Assembly: GCA_040383945.1 (NCBI GenBank)
Contig: JBEICN010000008.1
Span: 1-33,131, forward strand
DNA length: 33,131 nucleotides
DNA from: CAIVSN01 sp040383945
Lineage (GTDB): Bacteria > Patescibacteriota > Gracilibacteria > BD1-5 > UBA2023
Direction: 5' to 3'
This document shows positions 1 through 8,682 of this stretch, piece after piece. The notes beneath the pieces are model-generated. The model had not been told where the DNA came from, searched no databases, and saw only the letters and a program-made list of their open reading frames with translations. Numbering within the stretch: the stretch's first letter is position 1; each line of letters opens with the position of its first letter. Made by a program: the position numbers and the translations under genes.

Positions 1-1
1 T

Positions 2-586
2 ACAGAATTTTTGAAATATTTTCAGAAGTTCGAATGAAACAATTTCAATTCTATAGACAGGAAATATACTGTGTTTCAACTTTTAAAACTTGTGAAGAGT
101 ATAGACTGAGATACTGTTGAATGTTGAGTTTTCCGATGAGCAACCTCAATGTTAATTTTGAAAAATATCGATTCAAAAAAAACTCACCACATCTTTGATT
201 CATTCGAATGATTAAGTGCACCTATTGATGTGGATGGCACACATTGGACCAAGAGTAATTTAACCTGTTCCATAGAAACAGTTAAAGAAAATTTAAAAGC
301 TTTTAAGAACACCAAATATTACAAGTGATGGATCCCTGAAAAATTTTCTGAAGTTGATGACTTGAAATTTTCCTTCGTACATATAGACGTAGATTTATAT
401 CAGCCAACAAAAGATTCAGTCGAATTTTTCTATGAAAGAATGTCAAAATGAGGAATAATTGTATGCGACGATTACGGCTTTACAACCTGTCCTGGTGCAA
501 AGAAAGCAATGGATGAATTAGCAGCTAGTAAATGAAAAGAGGTAATCAATTTAACAACCTGACAAGGAGTACTTTTTAAAGATTAG
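2..586 (+). CDS. TylF/MycF-family O-methyltransferase, 5' end missing
   Basis: SAM-dependent methyltransferase of the TylF/macrocin O-methyltransferase family, which in polysaccharide clusters usually methylates a sugar hydroxyl. Read with UGA as Gly, the frame is open from the window edge to TAG at 584-586 (about 194 codons). It shows the family blocks in order: VECGVFRGATS (SAM site), HIFDSFEGL, SFVHIDVDLYQPTKDS (metal-binding acidic residues) and GGIIVCDDYGF, then a TCPGAKKAMDE helix. Nine UGA codons lie in this fragment, several in glycines of these blocks, for example the second Gly of VECGVFRG and the one in DSFEGL. The start codon lies upstream of the window. Only 3 nt separate it from the next methyltransferase, so the two are probably co-transcribed. 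The family is clear; the substrate is not. Confidence 0.85.
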
Positions 587-589
587 AAA

Positions 590-1300
590 ATGACTGATAA
601 AAAACTATGGGACCATCATCAAGATGAAAATAGAGAACATTTAAAAGAAGGGTACTTTCGTCAGAATGAAATTTTTTTTAAGATTAGCAAGTTACTAAGA
701 AAAGCAGACAGAATTATCGAAATCGGATTCTGAGATGGTTATCTTTTGAATAAATTATCAAAGGTCTGATTTTACGTAACATGACAAGATCTGTCAGAAA
801 AGAATATTGAAATTACAAAAAAACAATGGGGGAATAGCCAGATTGATTTTTTACTCTGAGATGACAGTGGAGTAATTCTCATGAAAGATGAAAGTTGTGA
901 CTGATTCATAGCTTCCGAAGTGCTTGAACATATGACAGACGAAGAACTCGTAATATGTACCAAAGAAATTTATAGAGTCCTAAAGAAATGACGATTTGCA
1001 TTCATAACTTTTCCTTGCAGGGAAAGTCTCGAAAAATCCACGCATTTTTGTCCAAATTGCACCGAAAGATTCCATAAATGGGGACATAAGCAGTCATGGG
1101 ATATCAAAAAGATCAACAAAGTGTTTTCCAATTTCGAAATTATTCAAGCCAATAGATTTATTAGCATAGGGAGAAACCACTACGAAAATTTATTTGTTCG
1201 GTATTTATGTTTTATCCTTAATATCATCTTCAAGATTCAACCTAACTTTCTGAGCTTTATAACTTCGAATTACTTCCTAATACTCAAGAAGCCAGATTAA
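590..1300 (+). CDS. Class I SAM-dependent methyltransferase
   Basis: A 236-residue class I methyltransferase (Methyltransf_11/UbiE-like fold). The SAM motif I is IIEIGFGDGYLL, in which the second Gly is UGA. It is followed by an acidic motif II (TGQDLS), motif IV around CDGFIASEVLEHM and post-motif RVLKKGRFAFITFP. A cluster HFCPNCTERFHKWGH looks like a possible metal site or substrate lid and is often seen in SAM methyltransferases of sugar clusters. The C-terminus is hydrophobic (residues about 200-232), suggesting membrane association. Six UGA codons must be read as Gly. The ATG at 590 lies 3 nt after the preceding stop, with no Shine-Dalgarno sequence beyond the purine run GATTAGAAA. It probably modifies a glycan or lipid-linked precursor together with its neighbours. 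The TAA stop lies inside the following terminator stem. Confidence 0.85.
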
Positions 1301-1345
1301 CCATAAAAATACTTCGTAATTAACGAAGTATTTTTATGGTTAATC
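1295..1345. terminator. Bidirectional intrinsic terminator
   Basis: Perfect inverted repeat of 23 bp (arms 1295-1317 and 1323-1345) with a 5-nt AATTA loop. The stem contains A5 and T5 tracts, so either strand gives a hairpin ending in a U run. It lies between the convergent methyltransferase and dehydrogenase genes, and its left arm contains the methyltransferase TAA stop. Confidence 0.8.
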
Positions 1346-1356
1346 GCGTAAGGCTT

Positions 1357-2667
1357 CTATAGATGACTGTAAAATTCAAACTCCTCACCACGGTATTTCC
1401 CTTTTACATCGAAAACCACACCCTTCTCATTGAGGAGCGTATGTAGGTCTAGATCCTGAAATTCCACATGGTTCTGTGCAAAAATTACCCCATCATATCG
1501 ATTGAGTCCGAGCTCTGTTTCAATTTCTGCAGCTTCAAGGTTCAACTCTTCGAGGTCATGCTGGTGCAAGTACGCGGACTGTGGATCAAATCATTTGACT
1601 TTGACGCCGTATTCCTTGAGCTCCTTTATAGAATCAGAGATTTTTGAATTCCGGAAATCAGGAACGTTTTCCTTGAACGTGAGTCCAACAACGAGCACCG
1701 TCGATTCGGAAAGATTCTTCTTCGCTTGGGCGAGCATTTTGATCGTCTGTTGAGCTACATGCTTTGGCATATAGTCATTGATTTCTCGGGAGATTCTGAT
1801 AAGCCGAGAATTATACCCTATTTTAGTGGCACGGTCTGCGAGATAGTATGGATCTACCCCAATACAGTGTCCACCCACCAATCATGGATAGAAATTAAGA
1901 AAATTCCATTTCGTCCCGGCTGCGGCAAGTACTTCGTAAATATCGATTCCCTCCTTGGCAGAATAGAGAGCAAGCTCATTCATGAAGGCAATATTCACGT
2001 CGCGCTGGGTATTCTCGATAATCTTCGAAGCCTCCGCGGTCTTGATGTCGGGAGCACGATGGGTACCGGCGACAATTATATTCCCGTACGTTTCCACGAG
2101 TAAGTCCGTCGTTGCATCATCAATACCAGAAACGACTTTTTTGATTTTTTCGACCGTATGCTCCTTATCTCCTGGATTGATACGCTCAGGAGAATATCCA
2201 ATCGTAAAATCTTCTGGGCATTTGAGACCTGAGTATTGCTCTAATAATGGAAGACAGACTTCTTCAGTACTACCAGGACTAACGGTCGATTCGTACACAA
2301 CTACTTGACCCTTTTGAAGAACTTTTCCGACGGAGATAGATGCATCAACAAGTGGTCCATAGTCTGGACTATTATCGATATTTACAGGAGTTGGAACAGC
2401 AATAATGATAATCTTAGCAGTTTGAATTTCTGATATTTCATCAGTGTAATTGATGGAAACTTCAGCAATTTTTGGTCAGATTTCCTCGGTAGAATCGATA
2501 CCTTTACGTAACTCGTCTAATTTCCTCTTCGAAATGTCGAAACCGGTTACAGAGTAGCCGAATTTCGCGAAATGATAACCAAGTGGAACTCAGACATAAC
2601 CGAGTCCTATAATAGCTATATGGTAATCTTCTATTGTGATTGCATTTTGGGAATTTTTATGATTCAT
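1357..2667 (-). CDS. UDP-N-acetylhexosamine / UDP-sugar 6-dehydrogenase (WbpA/TviB/WecC family)
   Basis: Oxidises C6 of a UDP-(N-acetyl)hexosamine to the uronic acid, using 2 NAD+, to feed capsule or O-antigen synthesis. The 436-residue length is normal for the family. The NAD-binding motif GLGYVGVPLG is at residues 21-30, with its third Gly encoded by UGA. The middle has YESTVSPGST and the central-domain EASKIIENTQRDVNIAFMNE. The catalytic block FYPGMVGGHCIGVDPYYL has nucleophile Cys268 and one UGA Gly. The C-terminal UDP-binding domain begins VLVVGLTFKENVPDFRNS. The FYPG-x-VGGHC version of the active site favours the WbpA/TviB branch (UDP-GlcNAc or UDP-GalNAc) over plain UDP-glucose dehydrogenase. 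Four UGA codons in all. The start ATG lies about 34 nt downstream of the inferred transcription start of a good promoter. Confidence 0.92.
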
Positions 2668-2707
2668 TTGTAAAAGTAGAAAAATATCGGAAGATGAGTT
2701 TAGCCTG

Positions 2708-2737
2708 AGTATATAGTTAAAATACGCTGAAAGTCAA
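2708..2737 (-). promoter_or_regulatory. Sigma70-type promoter of the dehydrogenase gene
   Basis: On the minus strand, TTGACT (2732-2737), an 18-nt spacer and TATACT (2708-2713). The predicted start near 2701 gives a leader of about 34 nt before the ATG at 2667. Confidence 0.65.
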
Positions 2738-2885
2738 TTTTAGAATCGCGCATTCTCGGGGGAAGTAAGATTACCTCTATAGCTGCGTATATCAAGTCCT
2801 ATTGGATTTTGAGCTCACTTTTTACGATGAAGTTCACATAAAATTGATCTAGGAACGCCAATCCTTTCATTTTTAAATAAACAAT

Positions 2886-2913
2886 TTGTTGGAAATAGAA
2901 GCCAGGATATACT
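2886..2913 (+). promoter_or_regulatory. Probable promoter of the nucleotidyltransferase-cupin gene
   Basis: TTGTTG (2886-2891), a 16-nt spacer and TATACT (2908-2913). Transcription would start near 2920, about 24 nt before the ATG at 2944. The -10 is good and the -35 only fair. The rest of this 276-nt divergent gap shows nothing else. Confidence 0.5.
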
Positions 2914-2943
2914 CCTATCTTCAAATATTGTATCAGAATACTT

Positions 2944-3822
2944 ATGAAAAAAACTATAGCTATTACATCGATGTATGCCAATCCAATACACCCTGGGCAT
3001 ATCGAATGTCTCAACTTGTCACGAGAACTTGCAGATGAATTATGGGTAATAGTCAATAATGATGTTCAAGCAAAACTCAAACGAGGCACCGAGAGTTTTC
3101 AGGATGAAAGATTTCGTGCGAACGTTGTGAGATCACTCAAATCGGTCGACCGGGTACTCATATCAATCGACCAAGATGCTACGGTATGTCAAAGTCTCAA
3201 ATATCTCATACAGGAAGCACAGTCCAGAGGCGACGTTCATACAGTGATATTTACCAAGGGTGGTGATAGATTCGCTCATGAAATTCCAGAAAAAATCATA
3301 TGCGATCAATTCAATGTACAAATAGTCGATGGACTTTGAACTAAGTCATACAACAGTAGCGATATGATTCGCCGACTTAAAAATCAGAACGATGCGCCTG
3401 AACTTATCAAGGCTGTGGAAATGCTCCCAAAGTGACTCATAGAAGACCGGTATCTAGAAATCGGATATCGCCCTTGGGGAGTGTTTTTCGTACTAGAAGA
3501 CAGTCCTTTGTATAAAGTTAAAAAAATTATCGTAAATCCTGGCATGCGCCTCAGTTTGCAGAGCCATGAAAGCCGAAGCGAGCATTGGACCATTGTTTCT
3601 GGAATAGCTGCTGTGGACATTCGCGCGCCAGAATTCAAAGAAATCGAACAGGTAAAAATATACTTGGAAAACCAAGGCTGTCATATACCCCAAAAATATC
3701 TCCACCGGCTCAAGAACATAGGAACCGATCCTCTTGTGGTCATTGAAGTTCAATGTGGGAAGTATACGGGAGAAGATGATATTTTTCGATATTCAGATGA
3801 TTATGGGAGGAAAGATTCGTAA
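2944..3822 (+). CDS. HldE/TagD-like nucleotidyltransferase fused to a type II phosphomannose isomerase cupin
   Basis: A 292-residue two-domain protein. Residues 1-150 resemble the small nucleotidyltransferases of the HldE C-terminal/TagD group: SMYANPIHPGH (HxGH at 16-19, the nucleotide-binding signature), then FTKGGDRF, which matches the KGGD motif of heptose-phosphate adenylyltransferases. Residues 175-290 are the cupin normally found at the C-terminus of ManC/type II mannose-6-phosphate isomerases: RPWG, LSLQSHESRSEHW (likely metal ligands Gln206, His208, Glu213) and IEVQCGKYTGEDDIFR. Two UGA Gly codons (3337, 3433) lie in the first domain and the linker. It may activate a sugar phosphate and isomerise it in one polypeptide, parallel to ManC but with an unrelated transferase domain. 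Substrates are not visible from the sequence. Confidence 0.82.
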
Positions 3823-3897
3823 ATATCGAGTATAACAACTTTGACTCAATATAATTTTTTCGCGGGCATGAATATCATTCATGTATACTTAGCCCCC

Positions 3898-4617
3898 CTA
3901 CCGAAACCACTTCCACCACAAAATCTTACTCGTAATTCGCCATATACCTCCAAATCTCTGCCCCTTACCCATGGTATAATCGTCATACCATATATTGACA
4001 GGCACTTCTGCAAATTTGAGTTTTTGGAGGCTCACCTGTTCAATGAGCTCAGATGCATATTCCATACCATCCATGGTAAGAATAATTTTTTTTACGGCAT
4101 CTATTCTCAGCATTCGGTAGCCATTGTGCGAATCAGTCAAACGAATTCCGGAGACGGCCCAGGTGAACCACTTCCCTCCCCAAAGCGTGAGTCTTCGAAA
4201 AAAGGGAACATTAGACTTGGTCTTTTTGATAAAACGCGAACCAAATACCACGTCTAAGGTAGAATTCGCTTCGAAGGCATGGATAAACTTGGTAACGTCT
4301 TCGATCGCATGTTGCCCGTCCGCATCAAAAGTCACAACGAATGAAACACCGATGGTTTGAGCATTCCGCCTCAAAAACTCAAAACCAGTCTCGAGCGCTG
4401 CTCCCCCTCATCGATTATACGAATGTTCCAAATAGATAACATTGCCATAGCTGCGAACGATAGATTCGGTCTCATCTCTCGACCCATCGTTAACTACGCA
4501 GATTTTTTTGTACCCTGCTGCTATTATGCCATCAATCACGCCTCAAATACGAGTCGCCTCGTTGTACGCTCGTATGAGAAAGCAGATGTCGCTTGGGTTT
4601 ATTTTTTTGACTTTCAC
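3898..4617 (-). CDS. Family 2 glycosyltransferase (DPM1-like)
   Basis: Transfers a sugar from a nucleotide sugar, typically to a polyprenyl phosphate or a lipid-linked glycan at the inner membrane face. The 239-residue GT-A domain shows IRAYNEATRIGGVID, CVVNDGSRDET (donor binding), HSYNRGGGAALETG, TFDADGQH (DxD-type metal site, residues 98-103), VFGSRF and ITSKILWWKWF at the C-terminus. UGA encodes Gly in RIGG and in NRGGG. The start is assigned to GTG at 4617. This codon overlaps the upstream DUF2304 gene by 19 nt, suggesting translational coupling; no ATG lies in a suitable place. DUF2304 plus GT2 is a recurrent pair, and the only membrane segments of the pair are in the DUF2304 protein, which may anchor the enzyme. 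Confidence 0.88.
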
Positions 4618-4979
4618 ACTTGTTTTTGAGTAGGTGGCAGTTGCGATATTCGGGATTCCAAAAAAGAAATCTCACGGACGAGTCGGGTGATATCCTCGCG
4701 GTTTTTTTCGTTTTTCGCAAGAAGCAAAAGCGTAAAATAGAGCAGGAAAATAATGCTCGAGTATACCAGTATATCAGCCCCCCGAGGCACTCCAAAAATA
4801 GCTCCAATGAGATTGAGCACGCTTGGAATAAAGGCAAATATGAGTAGTCCAGCTCCAACCGCCAAAAATACCAAAAAATGTAGGGCATTAAATTTTTGTC
4901 GACGAGAAATATCAAAGGCCAGTATAAAAATAATGATGCCTGATATAAAAAAGAGCGCTTCGAGCAATGTCATGCCCAT
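4599..4979 (-). CDS. DUF2304 membrane protein
   Basis: A 126-residue protein with three hydrophobic helices in its first 90 residues (around LEALFFISGIIIFILAF, FLVFLAVGAGLLIFAFI and ILVYSSIIFLLYFTLLLLA). These are followed by a charged, probably helical tail with the LVREISFLESRI pattern typical of DUF2304. Such proteins are found next to GT2 genes and probably help place the glycosyltransferase at the membrane; this is family knowledge, not visible function. The reading frame passes a UGA Gly at 4614-4616 and stops at TAA 4599-4601, which creates the overlap with the downstream gene. The second ATG (codon 3) is an alternative start. Confidence 0.8.
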
Positions 4980-5069
4980 ATGATGCGAAAAATAGAAAAA
5001 AAGTAAAAAAGAATTTTACAAATATTTGAAATACGATACTCTCATATGATTATTTTTTACATCAACCTT

Positions 5070-5864
5070 ATGAAAAGAATATCGTTCGACTTCAGAAATA
5101 CCACAACCGTCATCACGGGTGGATCGAGTGGGATCGGACTCGCAAGCGCAGAGCTTATCGCGAGCTCTGGAGGCGACGTTATCGTCAGCGCAAGCCGTAA
5201 TCCTGAGAAGACCAAGCTTGCCCTCGCAAAAATACGATCTGCATCCATCGGTTCCGGTAGAACAAACGCGTTGATAGAAGCATTCGAGTACGAAGCGGAT
5301 AACGAGGAATCAGTGCGAGATTTTTTTCAAAAAGTCAAAGCCTTTGGTAGAAGAGTAGACTACCTCATTCACTCACCGGGTATCAGTCCTGATACACCAT
5401 ATACCGAACAAGATGCAAAACTCTGGAATCATGTTCTCGCCGTCAATACTACCGGAACGCACCTTGCTTCCAAATATGTCCGTGGTATCATGCGAGAACA
5501 AGAAATTATCGACCAGGTACGGGGTAAGATCGTTCTCGTAACGAGCACCAACGGGGTAGATAGTTATGGTATTTTCTCAGCAGCTTACGATGCATCCAAG
5601 GCTGCCACCAACAATATGGTCCGCAATTTCGGGGAGGACTTCCACAAAGAAGATAAAATAGTAGTCAATGGCCTCGCCCCGGGATGGATTGATACAGAAC
5701 TCAATAATACCCTTCCTCCAGAAGAACGAGAGAAGGAAATGGCAAAGATCTGGAGTCAAAGATTTGCAGATACCCAAGAAATGGCGATCAATGCCGCTGC
5801 TCTACTCACGCTTCCTTACGTATCGGGTCGTATCCACATGGCAGACGGCGGATACCGGTCATAA
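5070..5864 (+). CDS. Short-chain dehydrogenase/reductase (FabG-like)
   Basis: NAD(P)-dependent oxidoreductase of the classical SDR fold, 264 residues. Cofactor motif TGGSSGIG is at residues 16-23, the HSPG variant of the NAG motif follows at about 105, and the active site is Tyr173-x-x-x-Lys177 (AAYDASKAA) with an upstream TSTNG Ser. APGWIDTELN and the terminal MADGGYRS are also typical. No UGA codon is used. An in-frame ATG at 5046 would add eight hydrophobic residues. A GATACT box at 5035-5040 would place transcription start almost exactly on that ATG, so a leaderless longer form is possible. I prefer 5070 because MKRISFDF leads straight into the first beta strand. Substrate unknown: it could be a 3-oxoacyl-ACP reductase or a sugar/alcohol dehydrogenase. 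Confidence 0.85.
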   Translation: MKRISFDFRNTTTVITGGSSGIGLASAELIASSGGDVIVSASRNPEKTKLALAKIRSASIGSGRTNALIEAFEYEADNEESVRDFFQKVKAFGRRVDYLIHSPGISPDTPYTEQDAKLWNHVLAVNTTGTHLASKYVRGIMREQEIIDQVRGKIVLVTSTNGVDSYGIFSAAYDASKAATNNMVRNFGEDFHKEDKIVVNGLAPGWIDTELNNTLPPEEREKEMAKIWSQRFADTQEMAINAAALLTLPYVSGRIHMADGGYRS

Positions 5865-5909
5865 AAAACGAAACCAGAAACATATTTACCCAATCAAACC
5901 TTTACTCTC

Positions 5910-7046
5910 ATGGACTACTTCAGCGAAAGCATCAAGATGCACAAAAAATACCAAGGAAAACTTGGAACCGTCTCGCTCGTTACTGTAGAAACGCGAGATG
6001 ATCTCTCGCTCGCCTATTCTCCCGGAGTAGCGGAACCATGCCGAGAAATCGCCGCCGACAAATCAAAGGTATACGACTACACGCTCAAAGGGCGTACGGT
6101 AGCCGTGATTTCTGACGGATCCGCCGTACTCGGACTCGGAAATATTGGCCCTGAAGCAGCACTTCCCGTCATGGAAGGAAAATGCGTACTGTTCAAGGAA
6201 TTTGCAGGGTTGGACGCCTTTCCAATCGTCCTCGATGTGCACGATGTAGAGGGCATCATCGCGACTATCAAAGCTATCGCCCCAACATTCGGTGGTATCA
6301 ATCTCGAAGACATCGCCTCCCCAAAATGTTTTGAGATCGAAGAACGACTCAAAGCAGAGCTCGATATCCCCGTCATGCACGACGATCAGCACGGAACGGC
6401 TATTGTCACATTGGCAGCGCTCATCAATTCCCTCAAGGTCGTTGGAAAATCGGCAGACCAAGTTCGCGTGGTGGTCAACGGACCAGGAGCTGCAGGAACC
6501 GCAGTAATGAAATTGCTTTCGCTCTATGGTTTCAAGCACATCATCGCTTGCGACTCCAAATGAATTCTTTCTCAAAATAGAAATGATTTGGATGACTCAA
6601 AGAAATGACTTCTTACGATCACGAACCTAGAGAACCAAGATGGAACACTGTCAGACGCTCTGGTGGGGGCCGATGTTTTCATCGGGCTTTCGGCGCCAAA
6701 TGTGATCAACAGAACGCATGTTGCCACCATGGCAAAAGACTCCATTATTTTTGGTATGGCCAACCCTACTCCAGAAATCATGCCAGATGAGGCGCGTGCC
6801 GGTTGAGCTCGAATTTGCGGTACTGGCCGATCTGATATGCCAAACCAAATCAACAACGTACTCTCGTTTCCCGGTATTTTCAAAGGAGTACTCGCTTCTG
6901 GAAAGAAACAAATTACTGACGAAATGAAGCTCAAGGCAGCAAAGGCTTTGGCAAGTGCGGTGAAAGATCCTCGCGAAGACATGGTTATACCAAACGCACT
7001 CGACAAGTCCGTCGTAGATATTGTCGCGAAAGCGATGATGGAATAG
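5910..7046 (+). CDS. NAD(P)-dependent malic enzyme (oxaloacetate-decarboxylating)
   Basis: Converts malate to pyruvate plus CO2 with reduction of NAD(P)+. The 378-residue protein corresponds to the malic-enzyme core of bacterial MaeB/YtsJ proteins without the phosphotransacetylase extension. It shows AYSPGVAEPC (catalytic Tyr36), the Lys-containing TLKGRTVAVISDGSAVLG, the metal site GGINLEDIASPKCFEIE, HDDQHGTA, and the Rossmann motif VVVNGPGAAGTA. The C-terminal signatures are FIGLSAPNV, IFGMANPTPEI and GTGRSDMPNQINNVLSFPGIF. Three UGA Gly codons (6561, 6606, 6804) interrupt it under the standard code; the last lies in the conserved AGGARICGTGRSD stretch. It follows the SDR gene by 45 nt and is probably its operon partner. 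In a genome likely to lack a full TCA cycle, it may link malate to pyruvate and NAD(P)H. Confidence 0.93.
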
Positions 7047-7083
7047 TTCTGCAAAAGATTGTAGCAAACATGAACCATGCAAG

Positions 7084-7122
7084 AAAAACGATTTTCCTAC
7101 TCAAACGGATAATCGTTTTTTT
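7084..7122 (+). terminator. Probable terminator after the malic enzyme gene
   Basis: Inverted repeat AAAAACGATT (7084-7093) / AATCGTTTTT (7111-7120) with a 17-nt loop, running into a T run. It starts 37 nt after the stop codon. The stem is AT-rich, so strength is uncertain. The remaining gap to 7311 contains an isolated TATACT at 7237 but no convincing -35. Confidence 0.45.
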
Positions 7123-7311
7123 GGATATGCTCCCCACATCTGCCCGAGGGGGGCTGGTCGTGGTACCACTATTATTGCGTAAATTTGACCATATACACCG
7201 TCCAAAAACGAGAATAGTATTTTTTGAAGCATTCGCTATACTGCAGTGACTTTGTTTTCAAGACCTCTCGGATCCATGAAAAACGAAGTACAAGCCATTT
7301 GATCATTTTTT

Positions 7312-8661
7312 ATGCAATTTCACGAACTCGACATCATCGAACCGATACTCAAATCTCTGAATGAGGAGGGCTATATGACTCCGACTCCCATCCAAGCCCA
7401 GTCAATTCCTTTCATCCTCCAGGGTCGCGACTTGCTCGGATGCGCGCAGACCGGCACCGGAAAGACGGCAGCTTTTTCGATACCAATACTCCAACAGCTC
7501 AGTATAACAAAGCCAAGAGAACAAGTTCCAGGGCAACCAGCGCGAACTAACTTCCAAAAACGCAAATACATTAGAAGTCTCATCGTCACTCCGACCCGTG
7601 AACTCGCGATCCAAATCGGAGAGAGTCTGACCAAATATGGTCGACATACCGGTCTCACGAATACTGTCATATTCGGAGGGGTTTCCCAAGGGCGACAAAC
7701 AAGAATTCTCCAAGAGGGCGTAGATATTCTCGTAGCCACTCCGGGACGACTGCTCGACCTTATCCAACAGCGGTTTATTTCACTCTCGGACATAGAGATA
7801 TTCGTACTTGACGAGGCAGACCGAATGCTCGACATGGGATTTATCCACGATGTAAAAAAGCTTCTCAAACTCCTCCCCACAAAACGACAATCGTTGTTTT
7901 TTTCAGCCACTATGGCTCCCGAAATCATAGCGCTCGCTGGGACGATTCTCAATAATCCTGCTCAAGTCCAAGTAACGCCAGTTTCTTCCACGGTCGATAG
8001 TATCAAGCAGGGAGTATACTACGTGGACCGTGGGAACAAACCCGCACTCCTCAAAGAAATTCTCAAGGACAAAAGTATCAAAACGGTTCTCGTTTTTACT
8101 CGTACCAAACACGGGGCGGACAAAGTGGTGCGCGATCTCATCCAGCATGGGGTTTCTGCGGAGGCTATCCATGGAAACAAATCGCAAAACGCCCGACAAC
8201 GTGCGCTCGAGAATTTTAAAAACCATCAGACACGGGTACTCGTAGCGACAGATATTGCTGCTCGTGGTATCGACATTGATCAGCTCGAATTTGTCATCAA
8301 CTTCGAAATACCAGATGTTGCAGAAACGTATGTTCACCGCATTGGTCGAACTGGTCGAGCAGGTGCCAAAGGAACGGCATATACTTTTTGTGATGCACTG
8401 GATAAGGTAAATCTCCGAGGTGTAGAAAAACTCATTCGCAAGTCGATTCCTGTTATAAACGATCACCCCTATCCGCTCATGGACCATAGTCCAGAAATCC
8501 CTCCCAAGCAAACTTGACGAGGTGGAATGGGGCGAGGTGGAAATAGTAGGGACTTCGCACCGAGAGGAGGTGAAAGCCGAGGAACTTCAGCACCGAGGGG
8601 AGGAAGAAGTTCTAGAAATTCAAATTCACCTACGAGGAATCCTTCCGGTCGACGAAGATAA
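7312..8661 (+). CDS. DEAD-box RNA helicase (RhlE-like) with RG-rich tail
   Basis: ATP-dependent RNA helicase for RNA remodelling, cold growth or ribosome assembly. The 449 residues contain the Q motif (FHELDI...GYMTPTPIQAQSIP), Walker A AQTGTGKT (45-52), TPTRELA, TPGRLLD, VLDEADRMLDMGF, SAT, and the second RecA lobe with VLVFTRTK, ATDIAARGIDI and HRIGRTGR. The standard-code reading stops at residue 401. Reading TGA 8515-8517 as Gly adds a 48-residue tail rich in RGG and SRG (GRGGMGRGGNSRDFAPRGG), the usual RNA-binding extension of this family. This is good independent support for the code. An in-frame ATG at 7276, reachable only through another UGA, would add 12 residues. The start at 7312 matches the usual family N-terminus. 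It converges on recQ with a 21-nt gap. Confidence 0.94.
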
Positions 8662-8682
8662 TGAAAAATTAAACTTCCCTTC

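Noticed and set aside
3867..3883. Palindrome CATGAAT-ATC-ATTCATG between convergent genes.
   Set aside because: It has a 7-bp stem but no U run on either side; it may be chance or an unknown site, and is not supported as a terminator.
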